Assembly: GCA_007692605.1 (NCBI GenBank)
Contig: REBS01000092.1
Location: 1 to 43,481 of the forward strand
Origin: Gemmatimonadales bacterium
Lineage (GTDB): Bacteria; Gemmatimonadota; Gemmatimonadetes; Longimicrobiales; Gaopeijiaceae
DNA: 43,481 nt
Reading direction: 5' to 3'
Positions 1 to 9,443 of the stretch are shown here, piece by piece; position 1 is the first letter of the stretch; each line of letters begins with the position of its first letter. Both the position numbers and the translations under genes were made by a program. The notes beneath the pieces were generated by a model that saw only the letters and a program-made list of their open reading frames with translations, was not told where the DNA came from and searched no databases.

Positions 1-1854
1 GAACGAGGTCGAGGCGGTGCCCTCTCCCCCCATGAGTGCGACCCGGGGCAGTCGAATCGCCGCCTGGTCGTTGGTTCCCAGGTCGGGTCCCGTGGTGCTG
101 TACCCGGTGGCGATGGGGGTGACCAGCCCGCCGAGCCCGGCCTCGGTGATCCGACGATCGAGCTCGTCGTTTCGCCCCTGCGGGAAGAAGAGGGTCCCCC
201 GCGGGTAGTGCGTCCCCTCGAGCGAGAAGGTGTCCGCCATGGCGTAGGCGCGTCCCCCCTCCTCGAGGAAGTGGACGAGGCCCCGGGTGTTCCCGAAGGA
301 CGGTGGCAGGAGATACCCGTAGCGTCCGGTCGAAGGGATCGGGGCCCCCATCCGCTCCCGGGGCGAGGTCACCGACCGCCACTCTCCCCCCGACGCACCC
401 GAGGCGTAGTGAGCTTCGACCCCGTACGCGTAGGGAAGCGCCCAGGCGGTGATGTCGTACGACGAGGTCCCGTCGAGCGGGTTATCGGGCCGCAGGAGTG
501 CCCCCGCGAGGCGCCCGCGCGACTGGCGGGCTCGAACCCGGTGGGTTCCCGCCGGGAAGGCGCTCCTCGCCTCGTACCCGGGATACGCCGCCAGCGAGAG
601 CTCGCTCTCGGACACCAGCTCCTCGACCTCGATCCCGTGCCGCAGGAGGAGGGCCACGAGGGCGTCCAGCCGGGCCGGGTCGTCGCCGGGGACCAGGTAC
701 CAGTCGTCGAGTCCCTCGTCGATGTCCCGGTGAAAGGCCGCGAAGCCTTCGAGGAGCTCGGACTTCCCCTCCATCGTGGTGATCAGGGTGGCATGACCGG
801 TGGTGCGGTGCCCGAAGGCCCGGTCGCGCAGGGTAAGCACCGTGCCGTCGGGCCGCTCCACCTGGCGCCCTCCGAAGCCCCCCCCGCCCTGCTCGTAGGT
901 CATCCCGATCGCGCCCACGAGCGACGGCCACGAGTCCCCGTACCCGGGGTAGAAGAGGTCAAAGTTCTGCCCCGTGTAGTAGAGGAGGCCCTCGGCGTCC
1001 ATCGCCCGGGCGTTTCCGGCCCCGAAGCGCTCTCCCCACTCGAGGATGTGGTCCGGGAAGATCGTGTTGATGGGCGTGGCCGCCGGAAAGAAGAAGTACG
1101 AGGAGCGATAGCCCATCTCGTGAAAATCGACGTGGACCTGGGGATTCCACTGCATCCATCGCTCCGAGCGCTGCCGGCTCTCGATCTGTGTCAGCCACGC
1201 CCAGTCCCGGTTCAGGTCGAAGAGGTAGTGGTTGGATCGCCCCCCGGGCCACGGCTCCCGCCGCTCCCTCAGCTCAAGGTTCGTGTTGTTCCGGGACTGG
1301 GCGGTCGAGGTATAGAAGTTCACATACCGGTCCCGCCCGTCGGGGTTCGCGGACGGGTCCATCACGACGATCACCGAATCCAGGACGCCCGCGAGCGCCG
1401 CATCTCCGGATGCCAGATCCCAGGCCGTCCAGATCGCCGCTTCGGGCGAGGAGCTCTCGTTGCCGTGCACCCCGTAGGTGAAGTACACGACCGCCGGGTT
1501 CGTGCGGGCGATCTCGGCCGCACGCTCCGCCGTGGTCGAGGGATCGGTCAGCTCCCGATTCCGCGCGAGGATCCCCTCGAGGTCCGCCTGATAGTCGGGT
1601 CGGGCGATCACCACCTGAAGCAGGGGCCGTCGCTGGTAGGTCAACCCGTAGTCATCGAGGGTCACCAGCTCCGAGGCCTCGGCCAGTGCCCGCATGTAGC
1701 GCTCGATTCCCCGCATGTCGGTGAAGTGCTCCCCGATCTCGTATCCCAGGACCTCGGCGGGTGTGGGGACGGACTGCGCCTCGACGCCGAGGGGGAACAC
1801 GGGCAGCAGGAGCAGGGCGAGGAGGCCCCCGATGGGGCGGAGCACAGCAGTCAT
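1..1854 (-). CDS. Secreted M14-family zinc carboxypeptidase (3' end cut by window edge)
   Basis: Exported zinc peptidase of the M14 (carboxypeptidase A) family. Only the first 618 residues are present; the C-terminus lies beyond the left edge. The ATG start gives a Sec signal peptide (hydrophobic run about residues 8-20, likely cleavage VEA|Q after residue 26). The zinc site is visible: HGNE with His130 and Glu133, then NPDGR at 169-173, NRDW at 215-218, and the third ligand in DFHEMG (His245). Glu321 in TYEQGG is a reasonable candidate for the catalytic glutamate. The part after about residue 340 has no fold I can name; large extra C-terminal regions are usual in the M14 exopeptidases of Gemmatimonadota and Bacteroidota. 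Its likely job is trimming peptides outside the cytoplasm for nutrition. It is read away from the lipoprotein gene at 2054 across a 199-base intergenic stretch in which I could not pick a convincing promoter. Confidence 0.9.
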   Translation of the reverse strand, partial: MTAVLRPIGGLLALLLLPVFPLGVEAQSVPTPAEVLGYEIGEHFTDMRGIERYMRALAEASELVTLDDYGLTYQRRPLLQVVIARPDYQADLEGILARNRELTDPSTTAERAAEIARTNPAVVYFTYGVHGNESSSPEAAIWTAWDLASGDAALAGVLDSVIVVMDPSANPDGRDRYVNFYTSTAQSRNNTNLELRERREPWPGGRSNHYLFDLNRDWAWLTQIESRQRSERWMQWNPQVHVDFHEMGYRSSYFFFPAATPINTIFPDHILEWGERFGAGNARAMDAEGLLYYTGQNFDLFYPGYGDSWPSLVGAIGMTYEQGGGGFGGRQVERPDGTVLTLRDRAFGHRTTGHATLITTMEGKSELLEGFAAFHRDIDEGLDDWYLVPGDDPARLDALVALLLRHGIEVEELVSESELSLAAYPGYEARSAFPAGTHRVRARQSRGRLAGALLRPDNPLDGTSSYDITAWALPYAYGVEAHYASGASGGEWRSVTSPRERMGAPIPSTGRYGYLLPPSFGNTRGLVHFLEEGGRAYAMADTFSLEGTHYPRGTLFFPQGRNDELDRRITEAGLGGLVTPIATGYSTTGPDLGTNDQAAIRLPRVALMGGEGTASTSF

Positions 1855-2053
1855 GGACGCATTCCGGGCAAACGGGAGTGGAGCGCCGGCGGACCCGTCC
1901 GCCGACCGGTATGGTATAGAACGCTCGGAAGGTACCGGGAGGCGCGATCCCGGGGCAACCGGGCAGCGCGATCGTTTGACGACGCGCCCCCGTGGCCGCG
2001 AGCTTTCGACCGATCCCGTCCTTCGACTCCCGAGACTTTCGACCCCCAGGTTC

Positions 2054-2506
2054 ATGCACCGTCGACTTTGGCCGCTCGCCCTCACCCTCGCCGTACTCGT
2101 CGCCGGCTGCGATTCGGGGTTTCCCGCCTCCGGCTCCTCGGGCACGATCTCCGAAGACGCCTTCGTCGAAGCGATGGTGGAGCTGCGGCGTGCGGCCGTC
2201 GAGGAAGAGGACAACCGGATCCGTCCGGAGCGACGCGACCAGATCCTGCAGGCACGAGGGCTGTCGAACGACGACCTGATCCGGTACGTCGACGTGCACG
2301 GTGCCAACGTCCCGCTCATGAACCGGGTGTGGACCCGGATCGAGGCTCGACTCACCGGTCAGGACCCCGAGGATTTCGAGCTGGATGCCGAAGACTTCGA
2401 CACGATCCCCGGCCTCGAGCCCGATCCGCTGAACCCCGAGGAGCCGCCGACCGAGGCGCTGCCCGGGGGCGGTGGTCCGCCTCCCCCCCCGCCGACCGGT
2501 CTCTGA
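2054..2506 (+). CDS. Small lipoprotein of unknown function, proline-rich C-terminus
   Basis: Predicted 150-residue lipoprotein that I do not recognise. The ATG at 2054 gives a short basic start, a hydrophobic stretch and a lipobox LVAGC with the lipidated cysteine at residue 19. The mature part is acidic and helical in character to about residue 125, then ends in a low-complexity tail of glycines followed by six prolines. The same frame stays open upstream, but starting there would bury the lipobox, so the ATG at 2054 is the sensible start. It is a single plus-strand gene between two minus-strand genes and converges on the outer membrane protein gene, whose stop is 21 bases away. Asp/Glu immediately after the lipid cysteine (CDSG) would matter for inner-membrane retention in Enterobacteria, but that rule is not established in this lineage. 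Function unknown; envelope location is the only firm inference. Confidence 0.75.
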   Translation: MHRRLWPLALTLAVLVAGCDSGFPASGSSGTISEDAFVEAMVELRRAAVEEEDNRIRPERRDQILQARGLSNDDLIRYVDVHGANVPLMNRVWTRIEARLTGQDPEDFELDAEDFDTIPGLEPDPLNPEEPPTEALPGGGGPPPPPPTGL

Positions 2507-2527
2507 TCGCCGGGAACGGACTCGGGG

Positions 2528-3136
2528 TCAGAAGACCCGGAAGCTCATCCCGATCGCGAGCGCCTTGCGGTCTCCGAGGCTCCCCGCGAAGCGAACCGCC
2601 CAGCCCGGGTCGAAGGAGATGTCGACCCCCAGGTCCACCGAGAGGTTGAGGTTCAGGTCGCTCCCGTCGCCGAAGAAGGCATCGAGGGTGACCCGGGGAG
2701 CCACGTACGGGTTGAACCACACGCCGTCGGCCTGGACGGAGCGACCGAAGGAGAGGGCCAGCGGGAAGCTGAGGATGACGTCATCGGCGACCCCCAGCCC
2801 CGCCCCCACGACCCAGCTCATGTTCACGGGAAACTCGTTCGAAGCCTGCACGATCAGCCCCGAGATGTCGACGCCGCCGTAGACGCTCACGTTGTCGCGC
2901 CGATCTTCGGCGATCCCCAGCCGGTAGCCGACGCCCGCCCCGCTCGAGGGTCGCCAGGTCGAGAGGACCCCGATCCCACTCCCCGGGGATGGGTCCACCA
3001 GGTAGACGCCCCAGCCGGCCGGCGTCTCGGGGGAGACCATCAGGGGGGCGTCCCACACCACCTGCGCCTCGGCATCGGGGGCCGAGATCGAGGCGATCAG
3101 TCCAACGGCCAACAGCGCGGTCATGACGTTGCGCAT
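2528..3136 (-). CDS. Putative outer-membrane beta-barrel protein
   Basis: Predicted 202-residue exported protein. A typical Sec signal peptide occupies residues 1-24 (cleavage likely AEA|QV). The rest shows alternating hydrophobic/polar stretches, many glycines, and ends in an aromatic residue (MSFRVF), all typical of a small outer-membrane beta-barrel of the OmpW/OmpA-barrel size class. I cannot place it in a named family. The start is well supported: an AGGAGGG Shine-Dalgarno sequence lies about 8 bases before the ATG at 3136. It lies 172 bases downstream of guaA on the same strand. The intervening DNA carries the 11-bp tandem repeats and a short inverted repeat (3212-3216 with 3223-3227), so it probably has its own promoter there. 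Surface pore, adhesin or structural barrel are all possible. Confidence 0.7.
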   Translation of the reverse strand: MRNVMTALLAVGLIASISAPDAEAQVVWDAPLMVSPETPAGWGVYLVDPSPGSGIGVLSTWRPSSGAGVGYRLGIAEDRRDNVSVYGGVDISGLIVQASNEFPVNMSWVVGAGLGVADDVILSFPLALSFGRSVQADGVWFNPYVAPRVTLDAFFGDGSDLNLNLSVDLGVDISFDPGWAVRFAGSLGDRKALAIGMSFRVF

Positions 3137-3249
3137 CGCGAAACCCTCCTAAAGGGGTCTGAGCTGGTTCGGGCATGGCCCTCGACTGCCGAGAGACCAC
3201 CTGCGTTCCATTGTCCTCACTCGGACACTATGAAGACACCGTCGGGCCC

Positions 3250-3304
3250 GGAAGGGGTCCGAAAAGGGTCCGGAAAGGGTCCGGAAAAGGTCCGGAAAGG
3301 GTCC
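3250..3304. repeat. Five tandem copies of an 11-bp direct repeat
   Basis: Five head-to-tail 11-bp units with consensus GGAAAGGGTCC, at 3250-3260, 3261-3271, 3272-3282, 3283-3293 and 3294-3304, differing from each other at one or two positions. The array ends four bases before the last base of the guaA stop codon and lies about 115-170 bases upstream of the outer membrane protein start. The period is close to one DNA helical turn, so each unit presents the same face. It could be an array of protein sites, a slippage-prone microsatellite, or a weak transcription pause region after guaA. No strong hairpin forms within it. Confidence 0.9.
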
Positions 3305-3308
3305 GGAA

Positions 3309-4865
3309 TCATTCCCACTCGATCGTGGCCGGAGGCTTCGACGAGATGTCGTACGTCACCCGGTTCACCCCTGCGACCTCGTTGATCAGCCGGGTCGACA
3401 TCCGGTGCAGGACATCGTGGGGGAAGGGATACCAGTCGGCGGTCATCCCGTCCCGGGAGGTCACGGCCCTCAGCGCCACCACGTTCTCGTAGGTCCGGCC
3501 ATCGCCCATCACCCCGACGGACTTGACCGGAAGGAGGACGGCGAAGGCCTGCCAGATCTCGTCATAGAGTCCGGCCTCTCGGATCTCCTCGAGATAGATC
3601 GCGTCCGCCTCGCGAAGCACCGTGAGCCGCTCCTCGGAGACCGCACCGAGCAGGCGAATCGCCAGCCCGGGTCCGGGGAAGGGATGCCGGCCCACGAAGT
3701 CCTCGGGCAATCCGAGCTCTCGCCCCACGTTGCGGACCTCATCCTTGAAGAGCTCCCGCAGCGGCTCGATGAGCTCGAACTTCATATCGTCGGGGAGCCC
3801 ACCCACATTGTGGTGCGTCTTGATCGTCACCGAGGGTCCACCCGTGGACACGGACTCGATCACATCGGGATACAGCGTGCCCTGGACGAGGAACCGGGCA
3901 TCGTCCCCCTCCGACTCGGCGGTGCGCTCGAAGACCCGGATGAAGGTGTTTCCGATCCGTCTGCGCTTCTCCTCGGGATCGGCCACCCCCTCGAGCGTCG
4001 CGAGGAATTCCTCTCGGGCGTCGACCACGATCAGGCGGATGCCCATGTGCTTGCGGAAGGTTCGCTCGACGCTCTCCCGCTCCCCTTTTCGCAGGAGCCC
4101 GTTGTCGACGAAGATGCAAGTGAGCCGGTCTCCGATCGCCCGATGCACCAGGGCCGCGGCCACCGAGGAATCGACCCCGCCCGAGAGACCGCAGATCACG
4201 TGGTGGTCTCCGGCGGTCTCGCGGATCGCCGCGACCGCCTCGTCGACGAAGGCCCCGGGGGTCCAGGTCGGACGGCACCCGGCGATCTCGAAGAGGAAGT
4301 TCGAGAGGATCTCCTCTCCCCGGATCGTGTGCGCCACCTCGGGATGGAACTGGACCCCGTAGATCTCGCGATCCTCGGCCCGGAAGGCGGCCACCGGGAG
4401 CGTCGAGGTGGACGCCATGGCCCGGTACCCCTTGGGCGGACGGTCCACATGATCTCCGTGCGAGCACCAGATCCGCGTGGGCTCGTCGCGATCGAAGCCC
4501 GCGAAGAGCGCCTCGGGCTCGGCCACCGTGAGTTCGGCCCGACCGTACTCGCGCTGCCCGTTGTGCACCGTGGCCCCCTCGAGGTGCGCGATGAGCTGCA
4601 TGCCGTAGCAGATCCCCAGCACCGGGATCCCTTCGGTGAGCAGAGCGGGGTCCAGGGAGGGCACCTCGGCGTCGTAGACCGACGCGGGCCCCCCCGAGAG
4701 GATGATCCCGCTCGGCGCCCACTCCCGGATCCACTCGAGCGACCGATCGGGGGGGTGGATCTCGCAGAACACGCGCTCCTCGCGGATGCGACGGGCGATC
4801 AGCTGGGTGTACTGCGACCCGAAGTCGAGGATCAGGATGCGGTCGTGCTGTTCGGTATGGCTCAT
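3309..4865 (-). CDS. guaA: GMP synthase (glutamine-hydrolysing)
   Basis: Converts XMP to GMP using glutamine and ATP in the cytoplasm, the last step of guanine nucleotide synthesis. The 518-residue length fits the family (E. coli 525). The N-terminal class I glutamine amidotransferase domain (about 8-195) has the nucleophile Cys86 in GICYGMQ and the partners His174 and Glu176 in QFHPE. The ATP pyrophosphatase domain follows with the P-loop SGGVDSS at 228-234, and the C-terminal dimerisation domain ends in the usual IEWE. I chose the ATG at 4865 because the aligned core begins directly after it; longer in-frame extensions overlap proS. It is the last gene of the long mreB-to-guaA block, 47 bases after proS, and is followed closely by the 11-bp repeats. 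Identification is secure. Confidence 0.98.
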   Translation of the reverse strand: MSHTEQHDRILILDFGSQYTQLIARRIREERVFCEIHPPDRSLEWIREWAPSGIILSGGPASVYDAEVPSLDPALLTEGIPVLGICYGMQLIAHLEGATVHNGQREYGRAELTVAEPEALFAGFDRDEPTRIWCSHGDHVDRPPKGYRAMASTSTLPVAAFRAEDREIYGVQFHPEVAHTIRGEEILSNFLFEIAGCRPTWTPGAFVDEAVAAIRETAGDHHVICGLSGGVDSSVAAALVHRAIGDRLTCIFVDNGLLRKGERESVERTFRKHMGIRLIVVDAREEFLATLEGVADPEEKRRRIGNTFIRVFERTAESEGDDARFLVQGTLYPDVIESVSTGGPSVTIKTHHNVGGLPDDMKFELIEPLRELFKDEVRNVGRELGLPEDFVGRHPFPGPGLAIRLLGAVSEERLTVLREADAIYLEEIREAGLYDEIWQAFAVLLPVKSVGVMGDGRTYENVVALRAVTSRDGMTADWYPFPHDVLHRMSTRLINEVAGVNRVTYDISSKPPATIEWE

Positions 4866-4912
4866 CGGGTACGGCTCTCGGGTCGAGGGTTGGGATCGGG
4901 GGTCGGCAAGGA

Positions 4913-6379
4913 TCAGTAGGCCTTGGCCCAGACCACCTCCATCTTCGACGGCGCGTCCCCCCCGATGCAGCGCTCCGGAGGGGTCTCGGACCGGAAGGCC
5001 GGATCCGGAATGCAGCGCAGGGTGGCCTTCGTCGTCTCCTGAATGCGGCGCTCCACCTCGGGGTCTCCACTCCATCCGGTGTAGACGAAGCCTCCTCCCG
5101 GGGCATCGACGAGCGCCTGCAGCTCCTCGATCGAATTCACACCCCGATGGGAGCGGGCCTCGCGAGACTCGACGGCGCGCTCCAGCAGGTAGCGCTGGAA
5201 TTCCTCGAGCCGGCCGGGAATCGAGGCGAGCGCCTCGTTCTCGTCGAGGAAGGCCTTGCGGTCCGCTCCCTCGGGGGTGACCCGACGGACCAGGACCACC
5301 TGGTTCTTCGCCAGGTCCCGGGGTCCGATCTCGATCCGCAGCGGCACGCCCTTGCGCTCCCACTCCCAGAACTTGGCGCCGGGGTTCAGGTGATCCCGGT
5401 CGTCGACGCGGACCCGGACCCCCGCCTCCTGGAGGCGGGACCGGATCTGGTGGGCCCGCTCGACCACCGCGGTCCGCTCCTCCTCCTTCCGGAAGATCGG
5501 CACCACCACGACCTGCACCGGGGCCAGGCGAGGCGGAAGAACGAGCCCGTCGTCATCGCCGTGCGTCATCACGAGTCCCCCGACGAGGCGCGTGGAGACC
5601 CCCCACGAGGTGTTCCAGGCGAAGGCCTCGACCCCTTCCTCGTTCTGGAAGGTGAGCTCGAACTGTTTCGAGAAATTCTGTCCGAGGTTGTGAGAGGTTC
5701 CGGCCTGCAGCGCCTTGCCATCCTGCATCATCGCCTCGCAGGTGTACGTGCGCAGGGCGCCGGCGAACTTCTCGGACTCGGACTTGAGCCCGGTGACCAC
5801 GGGCATCGCGATCCAGTCCTGCATGAACTGCCGGTAGACCTCGAGCATTCGCCGGGTCTCCTCTTCCGCCTCGGGCTCCGACGCGTGCGCCGTGTGACCC
5901 TCCTGCCAGAGGAACTCCGACGTGCGCAGGAAGAGACGGGTGCGCAGCTCCCAGCGCATCACGTTCGCCCACTGGTTCATGAGGATGGGCAGGTCCCGGT
6001 ACGACTGCACCCACTTGGCGAACATCGAGTAGATCACCGTCTCCGAGGTCGGACGGATCACCAACGGCTCCTCGAGCTCCTTGCCCCCGGCGTGCGTGAC
6101 CACGGCGAGTTCGGGCTTGAACCCCTCGACGTGCTCCTTCTCGCGCTCGATGAAGGACATCGGGATGAGCAGGGGGAAATAGGCGTTCTCGTGCCCTGTC
6201 GCCTTGAACATGTCGTCCAGCGCCCGCTGCATGTTCTCCCAGATCCCGTACCCCCAGGGCCGGATCACCATGCTCCCGCGCACGGGGGAGTGATCGGCCA
6301 GCTCGGCCCTCAACACGAGTTCGTTGTACCATGCGCTGAAGTCCTCGGCGCGGGGGGTCAGCGTTCTATCGTCAGCCAT
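4913..6379 (-). CDS. proS: Prolyl-tRNA synthetase, archaeal/eukaryotic type (ProS type 3)
   Basis: Charges tRNA-Pro with proline. This is the short (488-residue) class II form without the editing INS domain that most bacterial ProS proteins carry between motifs 2 and 3. It has the features of the archaeal/eukaryotic type: an N-terminal [14 protein letters not shown] block, the motif 2 region around RPTSETVIY and [14 protein letters not shown], the [12 protein letters not shown] stretch, a C-terminal anticodon-binding domain, and the characteristic C-terminal domain ending in a terminal tyrosine (AKAY). The cysteines near residues 450 and 470 fit the zinc-type C-terminal domain only partly. 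The start ATG at 6379 is the only one that leaves a complete N-terminus. It lies 58 bases after orf112 and 47 bases before guaA. Type 3 ProS occurs patchily across bacteria, so its presence alone is not proof of recent transfer. Confidence 0.97.
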   Translation of the reverse strand: MADDRTLTPRAEDFSAWYNELVLRAELADHSPVRGSMVIRPWGYGIWENMQRALDDMFKATGHENAYFPLLIPMSFIEREKEHVEGFKPELAVVTHAGGKELEEPLVIRPTSETVIYSMFAKWVQSYRDLPILMNQWANVMRWELRTRLFLRTSEFLWQEGHTAHASEPEAEEETRRMLEVYRQFMQDWIAMPVVTGLKSESEKFAGALRTYTCEAMMQDGKALQAGTSHNLGQNFSKQFELTFQNEEGVEAFAWNTSWGVSTRLVGGLVMTHGDDDGLVLPPRLAPVQVVVVPIFRKEEERTAVVERAHQIRSRLQEAGVRVRVDDRDHLNPGAKFWEWERKGVPLRIEIGPRDLAKNQVVLVRRVTPEGADRKAFLDENEALASIPGRLEEFQRYLLERAVESREARSHRGVNSIEELQALVDAPGGGFVYTGWSGDPEVERRIQETTKATLRCIPDPAFRSETPPERCIGGDAPSKMEVVWAKAY

Positions 6380-6437
6380 TACGGTCTTCCTGATCGGGAT
6401 TCAATGGATGTAAAGAGGGTGGAGCGGGTCAATCGGG

Positions 6438-6776
6438 TCATGTCGGAGGCCGCCCCGAGGGTTCGGAGTCGGGAGGCCCATCTTCGCGGTCCTCCCTCGC
6501 GCGGCGCCTCTTCCCGTCTCCACGGAGTTCCCGGCCGAAGACGAAGAGGCCCGGCACGGCGAGCAGGAGGATCGAGAGGACCGCCCAGGTGGCCCGAAAG
6601 GGGAGCTCGGTCCCCACGCTCAACAGGAAGGCCACCGCCGCGCCCCCGAGCAGCGCCACGAGGACCGCGAAGGACAGGATGAGCCACTCCAGCACATCCA
6701 GCCGGCGGATGGCCCGATCCATCTCTTCGCGGGTGCCCTCGTATTCCACGGGATCCGAGTCGTCCGGATACGCCAT
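6438..6776 (-). CDS. Small two-helix membrane protein of unknown function
   Basis: 112-residue protein with an acidic N-terminus (about 1-28), two hydrophobic segments at roughly 32-54 and 62-82 joined by a short loop, then a highly basic patch (GKRRRARED) and a proline/acid-rich tail. This pattern predicts an inner-membrane hairpin with both ends in the cytoplasm (positive-inside rule). I recognise no family. The ATG at 6776 lies four bases after the hisS stop, and proS follows 58 bases later, so it is co-transcribed with two aminoacyl-tRNA synthetase genes. Nothing in the protein itself suggests a translational role; the link may be only operon membership. Confidence 0.7.
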   Translation of the reverse strand: MAYPDDSDPVEYEGTREEMDRAIRRLDVLEWLILSFAVLVALLGGAAVAFLLSVGTELPFRATWAVLSILLLAVPGLFVFGRELRGDGKRRRAREDREDGPPDSEPSGRPPT

Positions 6777-6780
6777 CCGC

Positions 6781-8076
6781 TCATTCGCCTCCCAGGAGGC
6801 GCCGCAGCGAGACCGAGGTCTCGTTCCCGTCCGCCATGGTCCGCATCACGGCCTCTCCGCGTTCGATTTCGTCGGGGCCGAGGATCACCGCCTGACGCGC
6901 GCCCTCGGATGCGGCGGCCTTGAACTGCTTTCCGACCGACATCCCGCGCAGGGGCAGGATCACCGACTGGCCCTGGGTGCGCAGGTGCGCCGCCACACGA
7001 CGCGCGAGTCCCCGGTCGGCGTCGTCGATCGAGATCAGGAAGAAGTCCACGCCGCGATCGTACTCGGGGTTCAGGCCCTCCTCGGCCAGCAGCTCGGAGA
7101 GGACCACATCGCCCATCCCGAAGCCGACGGCGGGAAGCGACTCCCCTCCGACCCTCTCGAGAAGGTTGTCGTAGCGCCCGCCCCCGCAGAGCGCACGGAG
7201 CTCCCCACCCCGGTCGAAGATCTCGAACACCGGGCCCGTGTAGTAGGCGAGGCCCCTAACGATCGTGAGGTCGAACTCGACGTACGGTCCGAAGCCCAGC
7301 TCCTCGATGACGCCCAGAAAGGCCTCCATGGCCTCGAGGCCCTCCACCACCGCGGGATCGTCACCGAACGACGCCCGTACCGGATCCAGCCCGGGCTCGT
7401 CGAAGAGGCTGCGGACCTGTCCGGCCGCCTCGGGGGTCAGCCCGACCTCGTCGACCAGTCGCTCGATGGTCCGCTCCCGGGGCTCGCGTTCCACCTTGTC
7501 GACGATCGCATAGGCGGTGAGCAGGGCCGATTCGGGCACCCCCGCGCTGCGCAGGAGGGCGGCCAGGAGGCGGCGGTCCGAGACCCGTGCGCGGATCCGG
7601 TCCGGACCCAGTCCGAGGGCGCGAAGCGCGGTGAGCGCCACGCCCAGGACCTCGGCGTCGGCGTCGATCGAATCCTCTCCGACGAGGTCGACGTTCCATT
7701 GATAATGTTCGCGGAGCCGACCCCTCTGGGTCCGCTCGTACCGGAAGAGCTGGGGAATCGAGAACCAGCGTATGGGCTTGGGCATCGAGCGGCTGCGGTC
7801 CGCCAGGATCCTCGCCAGCGAGGGAGTCATCTCGGGCCGGAGGGCCACCTCGCGTCCCCCCTTGTCGGTGAAGGCGTACAGCTGCTCGACGATCTCCTCG
7901 CCGCTCTTCTCGACGTACAGGTCGAGCGTCTCGAGGGGGGGGCCGTCGTACTCCTGATACCCGAAGGCCACCGCTGCCCGGCGGAAGGCCTCGAAGAGAC
8001 GAGAACGAAGCTGCAATTCCTCGGGAGGAAAATCGCGAAACCCGCGCAGGGTCTTGAATTTCTGGGGCTTTGACAT
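6781..8076 (-). CDS. hisS: Histidyl-tRNA synthetase
   Basis: Class II synthetase that attaches histidine to tRNA-His; 431 residues, normal length. Visible signatures: GFRDFPPEE near the start (the KGxxD-like opening motif of HisRS), motif 2 FRYERTQRGRLREHYQ, the histidine-binding RGLAYYTG block, CGGGRYDNL, and the C-terminal anticodon-binding domain from about residue 335. The ATG at 8076 (MSKPQKF) places the opening motif at the expected distance; a longer frame upstream runs into folC. The folC stop lies eight bases upstream and orf112 starts four bases downstream, so the three genes are one transcript. HisZ, the catalytically inactive HisS paralogue, is unlikely because the histidine-binding residues are intact. 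Confidence 0.98.
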   Translation of the reverse strand: MSKPQKFKTLRGFRDFPPEELQLRSRLFEAFRRAAVAFGYQEYDGPPLETLDLYVEKSGEEIVEQLYAFTDKGGREVALRPEMTPSLARILADRSRSMPKPIRWFSIPQLFRYERTQRGRLREHYQWNVDLVGEDSIDADAEVLGVALTALRALGLGPDRIRARVSDRRLLAALLRSAGVPESALLTAYAIVDKVEREPRERTIERLVDEVGLTPEAAGQVRSLFDEPGLDPVRASFGDDPAVVEGLEAMEAFLGVIEELGFGPYVEFDLTIVRGLAYYTGPVFEIFDRGGELRALCGGGRYDNLLERVGGESLPAVGFGMGDVVLSELLAEEGLNPEYDRGVDFFLISIDDADRGLARRVAAHLRTQGQSVILPLRGMSVGKQFKAAASEGARQAVILGPDEIERGEAVMRTMADGNETSVSLRRLLGGE

Positions 8077-8084
8077 GGGCGAAT

Positions 8085-9443
8085 CTATTCGAATTCGTCG
8101 GAAGGGGGCAAGGCTTCCGGGGGGACCAGGTCGCGGATCCGGAGGGCTGATCCGACCGTGTAGGCCGAACCGGTCACCAGCACGGTTCCCCCGCCACGGG
8201 TGAGTTCGCTGGCGCGCTGGAGCGCCCCGGCGAGATCGTCGATGACGAGCAGGTCCAGCTCCGGCAGGCGGGCCACCGCTTCGTCCGGATCCCACCGCCG
8301 CTCGACCGGCACCCCGGGAGGCACGGTGAGCAGGATGAGATCGACCGCGCCCGAGAGCTCGCCGAGCATGGCCTCCCAGTCCTTGTCCGCCAGGATCCCG
8401 ACCACCGCGACCACCGGAGACCGGTCGGTGAGCACCGGGAGCGCCCGGGCGAGGGAGATCATGCCGTCGGCGTTGTGCGCCACATCGAAGAGCCACCGTC
8501 GCGGCGGAGCGTCGACGAGCTGGAGCCGGCCCGGGATGCGGACCGCCTCGACCCCCTCGCGGACGGCACGGGCCGACGGGAGGAGCCGGGGCGGGAGGCT
8601 CTCGAGCGACTGCACCGCCAGGGCGACGTTCTCGAGCTGGTGGTCACCGAAGAGGGGGGCGCGAAGGGACAGCGTTCCCCAGCGCCGGGTGGTGAGCTTC
8701 AGGTGAAGGCCGTTCCGGTCCCACCCTCCGGTCGGCACCCGGACGCGGGTCAGGGGCGCCCCGAGGGCGGCGGACTCCTCGGTGAGAACCCTCAGGGCCC
8801 CCGGATCGCGGGCCGTGGTGTAGGCGGGGACCCCGGCCTTCAGGATTCCGGCCTTCTCGCGGGCGATCTCTTCGACGGTATCACCCAGCCAGTCGCGATG
8901 CTCCAGCGAGATGTTCGTGATTGCGGTCAGGACCGGCGAGACCACGTTCGTCGCGTCGAGGCGGCCTCCCAGGCCCACCTCGATCACGGCGACATCGACC
9001 TCGCCCCGGGCGAAGGCCAGGAAGGCGAGCGCGGTGCAGGCCTCGAAATACGAAGGCTGAAAGCGGATGACCGCGGAGCGAAGTTCGGCCGCGAGCTCCT
9101 CGAGGAGGGGATCCGGAAGGGGCCGACCGTCGATCAGGATCCGCTCTCGAAAGGATACGAGATGGGGCGACGTGTAGAGCCCGACCCGGAATCCGGCCGC
9201 CTTCATGACGGACGCCCAGATCCGGGCGACCGACCCCTTCCCGTTGCTGCCCCCCACGTGGAGGGCGGGGACGCTCCGGTGGGGCGCGCCCACCGAGGCC
9301 AGGATCCGGTCCATCCGACCGAGTCCCCAGTGAACGGAGCCGGTCAGGGGGGGAAAGAGGCGGGCCGCCAGCGGATCATCCGACGGCGGCCCGAAGCCCC
9401 CTCTTCCCTTCCCCTGTCTGCCGGAAGGCTCCGGAGGGCTCAA
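8085..9443 (-). CDS. folC: Bifunctional folylpolyglutamate / dihydrofolate synthase
   Basis: Mur-ligase-family enzyme that adds glutamate to dihydropteroate and to folates, retaining them in the cell. 452 residues. The ATP P-loop GGSNGKGS is at 64-71. The TSPHL segment, the central ligase motif near EVGLGGRLDATN and the C-terminal FDVAHNADG motif are all present. The start is read as TTG at 9443, whose last two bases begin the accD stop codon (TTGA overlap); the first 25 residues are glycine/proline-rich and poorly conserved, so a slightly later start cannot be excluded. Direct coupling to accD is a common gene order in many bacteria. Here the pair sits inside the cell-shape operon and is followed eight bases later by hisS. 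Confidence 0.96.
   Translation of the reverse strand: MSPPEPSGRQGKGRGGFGPPSDDPLAARLFPPLTGSVHWGLGRMDRILASVGAPHRSVPALHVGGSNGKGSVARIWASVMKAAGFRVGLYTSPHLVSFRERILIDGRPLPDPLLEELAAELRSAVIRFQPSYFEACTALAFLAFARGEVDVAVIEVGLGGRLDATNVVSPVLTAITNISLEHRDWLGDTVEEIAREKAGILKAGVPAYTTARDPGALRVLTEESAALGAPLTRVRVPTGGWDRNGLHLKLTTRRWGTLSLRAPLFGDHQLENVALAVQSLESLPPRLLPSARAVREGVEAVRIPGRLQLVDAPPRRWLFDVAHNADGMISLARALPVLTDRSPVVAVVGILADKDWEAMLGELSGAVDLILLTVPPGVPVERRWDPDEAVARLPELDLLVIDDLAGALQRASELTRGGGTVLVTGSAYTVGSALRIRDLVPPEALPPSDEFE

Noticed and set aside
1855-2053. Promoter for the M14 gene or the lipoprotein in the divergent gap
   Set aside because: A TATACC-like element (minus strand, near 1913-1918) has no acceptable -35 partner, and TTGACG near 1976 has no -10; evidence too weak.
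208-2649. Plus-strand open frame of over 800 codons opposite the M14 peptidase
   Set aside because: Arg/Pro/Gly-rich antisense shadow of a high-GC gene; the opposite strand encodes a clear M14 peptidase with intact zinc motifs.
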